Shown here: positions 18,380 to 26,177 of the stretch, piece by piece | How the letters are laid out: every line of letters begins with the position of its first letter | Numbering within the stretch: the stretch's first letter is position 1 | Source of the DNA: Thiobacillus sp. 0-1251 | GTDB lineage: Bacteria > Pseudomonadota > Gammaproteobacteria > Burkholderiales > Thiobacillaceae | Length of the DNA stretch: 64,000 nucleotides | Assembly: GCA_001899305.1 (NCBI GenBank) | Contig: MKWL01000001.1 | Span: 124,001-188,000 of the forward strand | Reading direction: 5' to 3' | Translations under genes and position numbers: made by a program | The notes under the pieces: model-generated | What the model was told of the DNA's origin: nothing | The model's database searches: none | What the model saw: only the letters and a program-made list of their open reading frames with translations

Positions 18380-18546
18380 TTCATAAATTGACGCGCGCCC
18401 TCGCTGGTCTTTTGTTTCGTATGGAAACTTTGCTCAGTCGAGCGTATGAATCACTACGCCACTCCTTCCCCAAATTCCCCTACAAAACAAAATCCTGCGC
18501 GATCATCGCGCGAATTCATGAAACACCCGAGGTGAAACATGCATAA
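18376..18546 (+). CDS. Possible small translation-coupled ORF between yggS and proC
   Basis: A 56-codon open frame starts with an ATG that overlaps the yggS stop (ATGA) and ends with TAA a few bases past the proC ATG, so it fills the otherwise empty yggS-proC gap exactly. The predicted peptide is basic, begins [20 protein letters not shown] and ends HETPEVKHA; there is no recognisable domain. Codons are less GC-rich at third positions than in neighbouring genes, which argues for chance. The overlap geometry at both ends argues for coupling. Low confidence. Confidence 0.25.
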   Translation: MIHKLTRALAGLLFRMETLLSRAYESLRHSFPKFPYKTKSCAIIARIHETPEVKHA

Positions 18547-19354
18547 AGTGAGTTTTATTGGTGGCGGCAACATGGCGGCCGCCATCATCGGCGGTTTGAT
18601 CGCCAGCGGCACCCAGCCCACCGACATCGAGGTGGTGGAAATCAATGCCGACGCCCGGGCACAGCTGTCCGCGCGCTTCGGCGTCGTGACCCATACGGAC
18701 CTGTCGCAGGCGCGGCTGCATGGCCTGATCGTGCTGGCGGTCAAGCCGCAGACCCTGCCGGACGTGGCGGCCTCCCTGGCGTCCCGGCTCGCAGGCCATC
18801 TGGTGATCTCGATCGTCGCCGGGATTCGCGTGGCTGACCTTGCGCGCTGGCTGGGCGGGCATGGCCGTATCGTCCGCACCATGCCCAATACGCCGGCGCT
18901 GGTCCAGGCAGGGGTGACCGGCCTGTATGCGCCGCCGGACGTCGACCAGGACGCGCGCTCGCAGGCCGAAGCGGTCTTGCGAGCCGTGGGCGGCGTGGTG
19001 TGGGTCGAGGACGAGTCCTGGCTGGATGCCGTGACGGCGGTATCGGGCAGCGGCCCCGCCTATGTGTTCTATTTCATCGAGTCGCTGGAGGCTGCCGCCG
19101 TGGCGCAGGGCCTGCCGGCCGCCACGGCGCGCCAGCTGGCGCTGCAGACCTTTTTCGGCGCGGCCAAGCTGGCGCTCGAATCGGGCGAGGAGCCGGCCGT
19201 CCTGCGCCAGCGGGTCACGTCCAAGGGCGGCACCACGGAACGCGGCCTCGCGGCCCTGGAGGCGGCCGCGGTGAAGCGCGGCATTGGCCAGGCGGTGGAG
19301 GCGGCCAGCCTGCGCAGCGCCGAACTGGGCGATGAACTGGGGCGACTCGCATGA
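18539..19354 (+). CDS. proC: Pyrroline-5-carboxylate reductase
   Basis: Catalyses the last step of proline synthesis, NAD(P)H-dependent reduction of 1-pyrroline-5-carboxylate. The 271-residue protein starts [20 protein letters not shown], a Rossmann GxGxMA motif. It carries IVLAVKPQ (NADP site) and the family signature in the C-terminal dimer domain ([20 protein letters not shown], and [16 protein letters not shown]). A GAGGTG ribosome-binding site precedes the ATG. Stop overlaps the yggT start (ATGA). Confidence 0.97.
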   Translation: MHKVSFIGGGNMAAAIIGGLIASGTQPTDIEVVEINADARAQLSARFGVVTHTDLSQARLHGLIVLAVKPQTLPDVAASLASRLAGHLVISIVAGIRVADLARWLGGHGRIVRTMPNTPALVQAGVTGLYAPPDVDQDARSQAEAVLRAVGGVVWVEDESWLDAVTAVSGSGPAYVFYFIESLEAAAVAQGLPAATARQLALQTFFGAAKLALESGEEPAVLRQRVTSKGGTTERGLAALEAAAVKRGIGQAVEAASLRSAELGDELGRLA

Positions 19355-19926
19355 TTGCAGGTGCGTTGACCTTCCTGATCCAGACGCTGGGCAACCTGTT
19401 CGTGATTGCCGTATTGCTGCGTTTCATGATGCAGCTGTACCGGGTGCCGTTTCGTAATCCCTTCTCGCAATTCATCGTTGCCGTCACCGATTTTGCGGTC
19501 AAGCCCCTGCGCCGGGTGGTGCCGGGCCTGTATGGCCTGGACTGGGCGTGCCTGCTGCTCGCCTGGCTGGTCGAACTGGTGGTGGTGATAGCGAGCTACT
19601 GGCTGGATGGCTTTCCATTCGCGCTGGCGGGAGGCAAAGTGTGGCCGGTCATGCTCGGTCTGGCGGCGATACGGCTGGTCAGCCTGACGGTGTACATGAT
19701 CATCGGCCTGACCCTGGTGCGCGCGGTGCTGTCCTGGGTGAATGCGAATACCCCGCTGATGCCGGTGGTCTATGAGTTGACTGAACCGTTTCTGCGTCCC
19801 CTGCGCCGCATCGTTCCGATGGTCGGCCAGGTCGACCTGACGCCGCTGGTGCTGTTCATCCTGTGCCAACTGGTCCTGATGGTGCCGGTATTGGCGATCG
19901 AACGGGCCTTGCTTGGCGCACTCTGA
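19351..19926 (+). CDS. yggT: YggT family membrane protein
   Basis: Integral membrane protein (191 residues) with two YGGT repeats, each of two helices: one around FLIQTLGNLFVIAVLLRFMM with YRVPFRNPFSQFIVAVTDF, the other around LTLVRAVLSWVNANTPLMP with YELTEPFLRPLRRIVP. The 'NP-F--x3-T-P-xRRxxP' pattern in both halves is the family mark. E. coli YggT has been linked to osmotic and ion tolerance; chloroplast homologues (CCB3) act in cytochrome b6 assembly. Coupled to proC. Function here is not determinable beyond family. Confidence 0.92.
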   Translation: MIAGALTFLIQTLGNLFVIAVLLRFMMQLYRVPFRNPFSQFIVAVTDFAVKPLRRVVPGLYGLDWACLLLAWLVELVVVIASYWLDGFPFALAGGKVWPVMLGLAAIRLVSLTVYMIIGLTLVRAVLSWVNANTPLMPVVYELTEPFLRPLRRIVPMVGQVDLTPLVLFILCQLVLMVPVLAIERALLGAL

Positions 19927-19932
19927 TTCAGA

Positions 19933-20021
19933 TTCACAACCAACCGTGACTTTGTCGATTTCACCTCGCCGTGCTATTTGCACTGTCTTCGGCTCATCTT
20001 CGCGTCACAGTTGGTTGTGAA
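19933..20021. repeat. 18-base inverted repeat spanning the yggT-yggU gap
   Basis: Left arm TTCACAACCAACCGTGAC (19933-19950) and right arm GTCACAGTTGGTTGTGAA (20004-20021) are reverse complements at 17 of 18 positions, separated by 53 bases. The loop contains a smaller hairpin (GTGC TATTT GCAC). No T tract follows, so this is not a simple terminator. The right arm covers the probable GTG start of yggU. Confidence 0.8.
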
Positions 20022-20328
20022 CCCGAATAAACCGCCGGTCTGGGCGCACCGCAATGGTGCGGACTGGCTGCTGGAGTTGCACGTGCAGCCAGGCGCGAAG
20101 GTGACCGCCGCCGTCGGCGAGCATGGCGGCCGCCTGAAACTAAAGATTGCCGCCCCGCCGGTCGATAACAAAGCGAATGCGCATCTGTTGGCCTGGCTGG
20201 CCGCGCGACTGGGGCTGCCGAAATCCGCGGTGCGCCTGGTTCGGGGCGAAACTTCGCGGCAGAAGACCGTGGTGGTGTGTGGCGCCGACGCACCCTGGCG
20301 TGATATCGAGACAAGCAGTCGAACATGA
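20017..20328 (+). CDS. yggU: DUF167/YggU family protein
   Basis: Small conserved protein of unknown function, about 103 residues from the GTG at 20017. Family hallmarks are LELHVQPGAKVTAAVGEHGG, LKLKIAAPPVDNKANAHLLA, and SAVRLVRGETSRQKTVVV. The DUF167 fold is a small alpha/beta domain often encoded next to yggT and proC. The frame extends upstream to a TTG at 19978, which would add 13 residues. Neither start has a good ribosome-binding site. The GTG lies within the right arm of the inverted repeat, so initiation may be structure-dependent. Stop overlaps the next ATG (ATGA). Confidence 0.85.
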   Translation: MNPNKPPVWAHRNGADWLLELHVQPGAKVTAAVGEHGGRLKLKIAAPPVDNKANAHLLAWLAARLGLPKSAVRLVRGETSRQKTVVVCGADAPWRDIETSSRT

Positions 20329-22229
20329 GTATCCATCTGGAACAGGAAGTCGCCGAGTACAGCGAGCGGCGGTTGCGGCTGGCGACGGCGATCACCGACT
20401 ACGCCGACTGGCTCGACCGCCAGCACGGCATCGATGCCGAACGCACCCTGCGCCTGGCCGACACCGCAGCAGGCCTGCGCCAGGACAAGCTGGTGGTGGC
20501 CTTCGTGGCCGAGTTTTCGCGCGGCAAGACCGAGCTCATCAATGCCCTGTTCTTTGCCAACCACGGCCAGCGCCTGCTGCCGTCCGACGCCGGGCGCACC
20601 ACCATGTGCCCGACTGAACTGTTCTCGAATCCGGAAGAGGTGCCGAGCCTCTGCCTGCTGCCGATCGAAACGCGCCGCCGCGGCGAATCGCTGGCGCGCC
20701 TCAAGCACATGCCGATCGAGTGGTGCCGGGTCTTGCTCGATCCTGCCGATCCGCGCCAGTTGCAGGAAAGCCTGAAAAAACTGACTGAAACCAAATCGAT
20801 GCCGGCGGTGGATGCCATCGAAATGGGCCTATGGAACGGCGAGGACGCCAGCGAGCGCCACCTGCTGCGCGCCGACGGTACCGTGGAGGTGCCGGCCTGG
20901 CGCTACGCCATGGTCAATTACCCCCACCCGCTGCTACAGGCCGGGCTGACGATCCTGGACACCCCGGGACTCAACGCGCTGGGCGCCGAACCCGAGCTCA
21001 CCCTGTCAGTGATCCCCAATGCGCATGCGGTGATGTACCTGCTGGCCACCGATACCGGGGTGACGCGCTCGGATCTCGAAATCTGGCAGAAACATGTCCA
21101 CCGCCATTCCAACTACCACGTGGCGGTCCTTAACAAGATCGACATGCTGTGGGACGAACTCAAGAGCGATGCCGAAGTGCAGGCGACCATCGAACGCCAG
21201 GCCGAGGAAACCGCGCGCGTACTGAAGCTGCCGCGTAGCCGTGTGTTCACCGTGTCGGCGCAGAAAGCGCTGGCGGCCACGATTCGAGGAGATGTGGCGC
21301 TGCGCGTGCGTTCCGGTATCGAATCGCTGGAGTATCTGCTGGCGCATCAGGTGATCCCGGCGCGACGTGACATGCTCTACCATGCGGTCAGCCGCGAAGT
21401 GGCGGCGCTGCTCGACGAGAGCCGGACCGATCTGGCCGCGCGACTCAAACGCAGCAGCGACGAACTGATCCAGCTGACCCAGTTGTCGGGCAAGAACCGC
21501 GAACTGATCGAACAGACGCGTGCCAGCCTGCAACAGGAAAAGGACAGTTACGACGCCACCGCCGACCAGTTCCGCGCGACCCGGAAAATGGTGCAGGGAC
21601 AGGGCGAACATCTGCTGTCGAACCTGTCTGAAGATACGCTGGACACGATCCTGAAAGCGGCCCGCGACGCCATGGAAAACAGCTGGACCACGCGCGGACT
21701 GACCAGCGGCATCCGCCACCTGAGCGAAGAGATGGGCGGCCGCTTCCAGCAGGCGACCCGTCTGGCGGACAACATGCTCGATGCGCTCGATCAGGCCTAT
21801 ATGCGGTTTCACCGCAAGCACAATCTGCCGAAGATGCAGGTTCCGCGGCTCGATCTGGGCGCCTATCGCAACCGGCTGGACGCGCTGACCCGCGAGACGG
21901 ACGCTTTCTGTAAGGATCCCGCCAACCTGATGCTGGAAAAACGTTTCATGATCCGGCGTTTTTATGCCGGCCTGGCCGAGGAGGCGCGCAAGGCATTCAA
22001 GCTCGCGCGGCTGGAGGCGGAGCGCTGGCTGCGTATCGCGCTCGATCCCATCATGACGCGCATCCGCGAGCACAAGCAGTATCTCGACACGCGGCTGGCC
22101 AGCCTGCAGCGCATCCTGGAAAACATGGGCACGCTGCACAGCCGCATGGCGCAGATCAAGCAGGAGATCAGCACGCTGCGCCACGACAAGCTCGAACTCG
22201 CCCGCATGGCCGAGCAGCTCGCGGCTTAG
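20325..22229 (+). CDS. Dynamin-like GTPase family protein
   Basis: Large GTPase of the bacterial dynamin superfamily, 634 residues. G1 is VAEFSRGKTELINALF (residues 61-76), G3 LDTPGLNALG, and G4 NKIDML. A long helical stalk follows (SDELIQLTQLSGKNRELIEQ, then repeated charged heptads) and the C-terminus is coiled coil. The N-terminal region is also helical, as expected for a dynamin bundle. A conserved YAGLAEEARKAFKLARLEAE stretch lies near residue 550. No clear transmembrane helix is seen, so membrane contact would be peripheral. Coupled to yggU (ATGA). Bacterial dynamins remodel or fuse membranes; some act in phage tolerance. The specific role here is unknown. Confidence 0.8.
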   Translation: MSIHLEQEVAEYSERRLRLATAITDYADWLDRQHGIDAERTLRLADTAAGLRQDKLVVAFVAEFSRGKTELINALFFANHGQRLLPSDAGRTTMCPTELFSNPEEVPSLCLLPIETRRRGESLARLKHMPIEWCRVLLDPADPRQLQESLKKLTETKSMPAVDAIEMGLWNGEDASERHLLRADGTVEVPAWRYAMVNYPHPLLQAGLTILDTPGLNALGAEPELTLSVIPNAHAVMYLLATDTGVTRSDLEIWQKHVHRHSNYHVAVLNKIDMLWDELKSDAEVQATIERQAEETARVLKLPRSRVFTVSAQKALAATIRGDVALRVRSGIESLEYLLAHQVIPARRDMLYHAVSREVAALLDESRTDLAARLKRSSDELIQLTQLSGKNRELIEQTRASLQQEKDSYDATADQFRATRKMVQGQGEHLLSNLSEDTLDTILKAARDAMENSWTTRGLTSGIRHLSEEMGGRFQQATRLADNMLDALDQAYMRFHRKHNLPKMQVPRLDLGAYRNRLDALTRETDAFCKDPANLMLEKRFMIRRFYAGLAEEARKAFKLARLEAERWLRIALDPIMTRIREHKQYLDTRLASLQRILENMGTLHSRMAQIKQEISTLRHDKLELARMAEQLAA

Positions 22230-22246
22230 GGTTCCGCCAGACTCGA

Positions 22247-23971
22247 CTAGCCGTTCAGGCGTTCCAGCAGCACCGAGGTCTTGTCCGGGTCAGTGTTCTT
22301 CAGCAATCGCTGCGTGGCCGAAGTCAATTCGTCCAGGTGGGATTTCAGCACCTGCTGCTTGACCTGCAGCAGGCTGGCGGGCTGCATCGAAAACGTCCGC
22401 AGCCCCAGCCCCAGCAGCAAGCGCGTCAGCAGCGGATCCCCCGCCATTTCCCCGCATACCGAAACCGGTTTGCCGGCCTTGTCGCCGGCCCGGATAGTCA
22501 GCTGGATGAGGTTGAGCACCGCGGGATGCAGCGGATCGTACAGATGCGCGACGCTGTCGTCGGCGCGGTCGATCGCCAGCGTGTACTGGATCAGGTCATT
22601 GGTGCCGATCGACAGGAAGTCGAGCTGCTCGGCGAAGAAGTTGGCCGAAAGCGCGGCGGCGGGGACTTCGATCATGCCCCCGAGCAGGATGCCTTCGTCG
22701 AATTTCAGCCCGTCCTTGCGCAGCGAGGCCTTGGCCTCGTCGATGCGTTGCAGGGTCTGCCGCAACTCCATGAAACTTGCCAGCATGGGAATGAGGATGC
22801 GTACCTGGCCATGGACCGATGCCCGCAGGATCGCGCGCAACTGGGCATGGAACAGGCCGGGTTCGGCCAGGCACAGGCGGATCGCACGCAGGCCCAGTGC
22901 CGGGTTGTCGGCCACGGTGTGGCCCCACGGCGCCTGCTTGTCGGCGCCCAGGTCGAGCGTGCGGATGGTGACCGGCTTGCCGTCCAGCGCTTCGGCCACC
23001 GCCTTGTAGGATTCGTATTGTTCTTCCTCGCTCGGCAGGTCGCTGCGGTTGAGGAAGAGGAATTCGCTGCGGAACAGGCCGATGCCGTGCGCACCCGCGG
23101 CCTTCACCGCGTCGATGTCGGAGAGCAACTCGATGTTGGCCATCAGTTCGACCGGCGTGCCGTCCAGGGTGGCCGATTTGCTGGTCTTCAGCCGCTTGAG
23201 CTTGTCGGTATCGATGCGCCATTGATTCTGCCGCAGCCGGTATTCGGCCAGCACCGACTCGTCCGGATTGACGATCACCACGCCGTCGCGGCCATCGACG
23301 ATCAGCAGGTCGTGGTCGCGGATCAGGCCGCGCCCATTGTGCAGCGCCATCACCGACGGCATGCCCATGCTGCGCGCCAGGATCGCCGTATGCGACGTGG
23401 TGCCGCCGAGATCGGTGATGAAGGCGGCGAAATGCACGTTCTTGAAGATGACCATGTCGGCCGGCGACAGCTCGTGCGCGACCAGGATGCGTTCGCTGTC
23501 GAAGTCGACGTCCAGCGGCAGGTGGCTGGGGTGGCCCATCAATGCCTTCAGCACGCGTTGAACCACCTGCACCACGTCTTCCTGGCGGCTGCGCAGATAG
23601 GCGTCGTCGATTTCCTCGAAGCGTGCCACCAGCGCTTCCATCTGCTGCGCCAGCGCCCATTCGGCGTTGCACTGGGTTTCGCGGATCAGGTGCTTGGGCG
23701 CCTCGGCGATCATCGAGTCGCCGAGGAACATCAGGTGCATGTCGAGAAACGCGGACAGCTCGGCCGGCGCATTGGGCGGAATGTGGCTGCGCAGGACTTC
23801 CAGTTCGGCACGGGTGGCGAGGATGGCCTCGTCGAAGCGCGCCAGCTCGTCCTTGATGTATTTGCGGTCGAGCATGTACTGCGGCACTTCGATGCGCGCA
23901 TTGGAGGTGAGGTGGGCATAGCCGATGGCGATGCCGCCGGAGACGCCGATGCCGTGCAGCGAGAAGCTCAC
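22247..23971 (-). CDS. ptsI: PTS enzyme I (phosphoenolpyruvate-protein phosphotransferase)
   Basis: Transfers phosphate from phosphoenolpyruvate to HPr. The 574-residue protein has the phosphohistidine motif GGTTSHTAILARSMGMPSVM with His194, PEP-binding IGLFRSEFLFLNR, and the active-site loop KPVSVCGEMAGD with the catalytic Cys. Length and motif order are standard. In many betaproteobacteria EI-HPr-EIIA(Man) form a regulatory, transport-independent PTS; the absence of any sugar permease nearby fits that. Start overlaps the ptsH stop (ATGA). Confidence 0.97.
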   Translation of the reverse strand: MSFSLHGIGVSGGIAIGYAHLTSNARIEVPQYMLDRKYIKDELARFDEAILATRAELEVLRSHIPPNAPAELSAFLDMHLMFLGDSMIAEAPKHLIRETQCNAEWALAQQMEALVARFEEIDDAYLRSRQEDVVQVVQRVLKALMGHPSHLPLDVDFDSERILVAHELSPADMVIFKNVHFAAFITDLGGTTSHTAILARSMGMPSVMALHNGRGLIRDHDLLIVDGRDGVVIVNPDESVLAEYRLRQNQWRIDTDKLKRLKTSKSATLDGTPVELMANIELLSDIDAVKAAGAHGIGLFRSEFLFLNRSDLPSEEEQYESYKAVAEALDGKPVTIRTLDLGADKQAPWGHTVADNPALGLRAIRLCLAEPGLFHAQLRAILRASVHGQVRILIPMLASFMELRQTLQRIDEAKASLRKDGLKFDEGILLGGMIEVPAAALSANFFAEQLDFLSIGTNDLIQYTLAIDRADDSVAHLYDPLHPAVLNLIQLTIRAGDKAGKPVSVCGEMAGDPLLTRLLLGLGLRTFSMQPASLLQVKQQVLKSHLDELTSATQRLLKNTDPDKTSVLLERLNG

Positions 23972-24237
23972 AGTTCTTCTCCGAAGCCGCTGGAAATCAG
24001 GCCCGCCAGCGCATCGATGGCTTCCGCCTCGTCGTCGCCGTCGGTTTCCAGGGTGATGGTGCTGCCCTTGGCGGCGGCCAGCATCATCACGCCCATGATG
24101 CTCTTGGCATTGACCCGACGGCCGTTGCGCGACATGAATACACTGCTCTTGAAGCTGGAGGCCAGCTGGGTCAGCCGGGCCGATGGGCGCGCGTGCAGCC
24201 CCAGCTTGTTGACGATTTCAACGTCCCGTTGCTGCAT
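23968..24237 (-). CDS. ptsH: Phosphocarrier protein HPr
   Basis: Small phosphocarrier (89 residues) between enzyme I and EIIA. The active-site His15 is in NKLGLHARPSARLTQL, and the regulatory Ser46 is in VNAKSIMGVMML, the target of HPr kinase in organisms that have it (hprK is not in this window). The gene begins inside the end of the EIIA gene (20-base overlap) and its stop overlaps ptsI, so the three are tightly coupled. Confidence 0.97.
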   Translation of the reverse strand: MQQRDVEIVNKLGLHARPSARLTQLASSFKSSVFMSRNGRRVNAKSIMGVMMLAAAKGSTITLETDGDDEAEAIDALAGLISSGFGEEL

Positions 24238-24634
24238 GGCACATGGTCTCGGAAATATGGTTGATGCTGTTGCGGCCGCCTTCGACGATGCGCTCGATGA
24301 GCTGCGGCAATGCCAGGGTGTCGCGGTAGTTCAGCGCCTTCAGAAGCATCGGCAGGTTGACACCGGAAACGCCTTCGATATGGGCGGGTTCGAGCAGGCG
24401 GCACAGCGTATTGCTGGGCGTGGCGCCGTACACGTCGGTCAGCACCAGGATGCCGTCGCCCTCGTCCAGTTCGGCCAGGCGGGACTGCAACGCCTTCTGC
24501 CGCTCGTCCGGATCGGCATGGCCGATGAAATCCAGCGTGGCGAGGCCGCGCGGACGCTGCCCCAGCACGTGGGTGGCACATTCGACCAGGCTGTCGGCGA
24601 GCGAGCCATGGGCGACGATGAGAATGCCTATCAT
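24218..24634 (-). CDS. PTS mannose/fructose-type EIIA component
   Basis: EIIA domain of the mannose family, 138 residues, beginning MIGILIVAHGSLADSLVECA with the phosphorylated His9. Also seen is the family stretch GILVLTDVYGATPSNTLC, followed by INHI-containing C-terminal helices. No cognate EIIB/C/D genes follow, so the protein is probably a regulatory acceptor of phosphate from HPr, as described for incomplete PTS systems in betaproteobacteria. It lies between apbE (29-base gap upstream) and ptsH. Confidence 0.92.
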   Translation of the reverse strand: MIGILIVAHGSLADSLVECATHVLGQRPRGLATLDFIGHADPDERQKALQSRLAELDEGDGILVLTDVYGATPSNTLCRLLEPAHIEGVSGVNLPMLLKALNYRDTLALPQLIERIVEGGRNSINHISETMCHAATGR

Positions 24635-24663
24635 GGGGTGGATGTCAGGCCAAAAACGACATT

Positions 24664-25701
24664 CTAGCGAAGCCGGGCTTTCATTGCTGGCGAGACATGG
24701 ATTTGCCCGGCGGCGTCCACCGCCAGATAGTGGGCGATACCCAGCCGGGACGCGTTGTCGGCCAGCCGGGCGGCGCCGTCGATGAAGAGCGGTTTGGACA
24801 GCGCGTCCGAACGTGTCCCGGCATGATCGCCCGACACCAGGATCGTGACCGATTGCATGCCGGATGCCGGCCAGCCGGTGCGCGGATCGATCAGGTGGCA
24901 GTAGCGATGCCCACCGGCCTCGAAATAGCGCTGGTAATCGCCCGAGGTGCCGATTGCGTCGCCGTCGTGCAGATCCAGCGTGGCCAGCGTGCCGGGCTTG
25001 CGCGGGTGCTGGATGCCGACGCGCCATGGACGGTCGCCATGCTGTCCCAGCGCGATGACATTGCCGCCGATGTTCACCAGTGCGTTTTTGATGCCGTGGG
25101 ATGTCAGGATGCGAACGGCCTCATCCAGTGCGTAGCCTTTGGCGTAGCCGCCGAGATCCAGCTGGATGGCCGGATTGTCGCTCCAGACCTGGTTGTGTTC
25201 GATATGCAGGTCTTCCATGCGCGGTGCTGCCTTCACCCAGCGTGCAATGGCGGCGGCATCCGGTACGTTCCCCTGCGGCGTGTCGGCATGGAATCCCCAC
25301 AATGCAATCAGGTTGCCGATGGTTGGGTTGAACAGGTCGTTCGACCGGGCCGAAATCGTTTGGGCGTCACGCAGCATGGCGGCGAGCTCGGGGGAGACGG
25401 GAATGCGCGCCCCTTTGGCCAGTCCGGCGTTGAGCCGCGACAGTTCGCTCGGTTGCCAGGCATGCAATTGGTGATGCAGTGCATCGAAACGCGCCAGTAC
25501 GGCGGCGATCGCCTGTTGGGCCTGCGTTTCCGGTGCGTCGTAGACACTGACTTCGACCAAGGTGCCGAATACGTAGGATTGCTGCTGAACCAGTGGCGGC
25601 GAACTGCAGGCGGCCAGGGCGAGGGGCATGAGCAGCAGCCACAGAATGAGCCGTGCGATGTCTCCATTCATGGCGCTGGCGTTCGACGTGGCAGGGTTCA
25701 C
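24664..25701 (-). CDS. apbE: FAD:protein FMN transferase (ApbE lipoprotein)
   Basis: Periplasmic Mg-dependent flavin transferase that attaches FMN to Thr of target proteins such as RnfG/NqrC-type subunits. It is predicted to be a lipoprotein (LLLMPLALAACSSPP with lipobox). ApbE features are FGTLVEVSVYDAP, VNIGGNVIALGQHGDRPWRV for flavin binding, IDPRTGWPASGMQSVTILV and the metal-binding DALSKPLF. The GTG at 25701 overlaps the upstream stop (GTGA) and was chosen; an ATG at 25671 is possible. It lies, with a GNAT gene, between gshB and the PTS genes, an insertion into an otherwise conserved operon. No target flavoprotein is nearby. Confidence 0.92.
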   Translation of the reverse strand: MNPATSNASAMNGDIARLILWLLLMPLALAACSSPPLVQQQSYVFGTLVEVSVYDAPETQAQQAIAAVLARFDALHHQLHAWQPSELSRLNAGLAKGARIPVSPELAAMLRDAQTISARSNDLFNPTIGNLIALWGFHADTPQGNVPDAAAIARWVKAAPRMEDLHIEHNQVWSDNPAIQLDLGGYAKGYALDEAVRILTSHGIKNALVNIGGNVIALGQHGDRPWRVGIQHPRKPGTLATLDLHDGDAIGTSGDYQRYFEAGGHRYCHLIDPRTGWPASGMQSVTILVSGDHAGTRSDALSKPLFIDGAARLADNASRLGIAHYLAVDAAGQIHVSPAMKARLR

Positions 25702-26177
25702 AACAGCATTCTCAGCTTGCGGCCACCGGCAACGGAAAACCCCTCACGCTCATAAAACGCCAGGGTTCTATCGAATTGCGGGAGCGGCGGGGTGGTGACT
25801 TCCAGCCGTTTCCATCCTCGCGCCGTGCCGTATGCCCTGGCTTCGGAAACCAGCCGCATTCCCAGACTGCGGGTGCGGTATGCCGGGCGAACGTACAGTT
25901 CCGGGATCGTGCCGAAAGCGCCTTCGGCATACAGCGCGTGGCATTCGCAGAGCGCCACGAAGCCGACCGGATCGCTGTGGGCAGGCCGGGCCACAAAGAC
26001 GACATAGGTCCCGTTGGCCAGGTATGCCTCCAGTCTTGCGGTCGTTTCCTGGAGATTGAAGTTGAAAGCGCGGGTGTCGATCGCGTTCATGATTTCCGCG
26101 AGCAATTCGCCGACCAGGACGGCAATCGCGGGGGCATCCTTCGTATGGGCCTGCTGAATCAGGATGTCGGCGGTCAT
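25698..26177 (-). CDS. GNAT family N-acetyltransferase
   Basis: Acetyl-CoA-dependent acetyltransferase of unknown substrate, 159 residues. Motif A is IPELYVRPAYRTRSLGMRLV, with the R/Q-x-x-G-x-G/A-like acetyl-CoA loop (here RTRSLG), followed by the beta5 region LEVTTPPLPQFDRTLAFYER and the end GFSVAGGRKLRM. The start at 26177 overlaps the gshB stop (ATGA). The longer frame upstream is gshB read in another frame. Placement directly after glutathione synthesis genes and before apbE suggests co-transcription but does not define a substrate. Confidence 0.85.
   Translation of the reverse strand: MTADILIQQAHTKDAPAIAVLVGELLAEIMNAIDTRAFNFNLQETTARLEAYLANGTYVVFVARPAHSDPVGFVALCECHALYAEGAFGTIPELYVRPAYRTRSLGMRLVSEARAYGTARGWKRLEVTTPPLPQFDRTLAFYEREGFSVAGGRKLRMLL

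Noticed and set aside
22337-24667. 776-codon plus-strand open frame opposite ptsI-ptsH-EIIA
   Set aside because: Shadow frame; the minus strand encodes three proteins with complete catalytic motifs.
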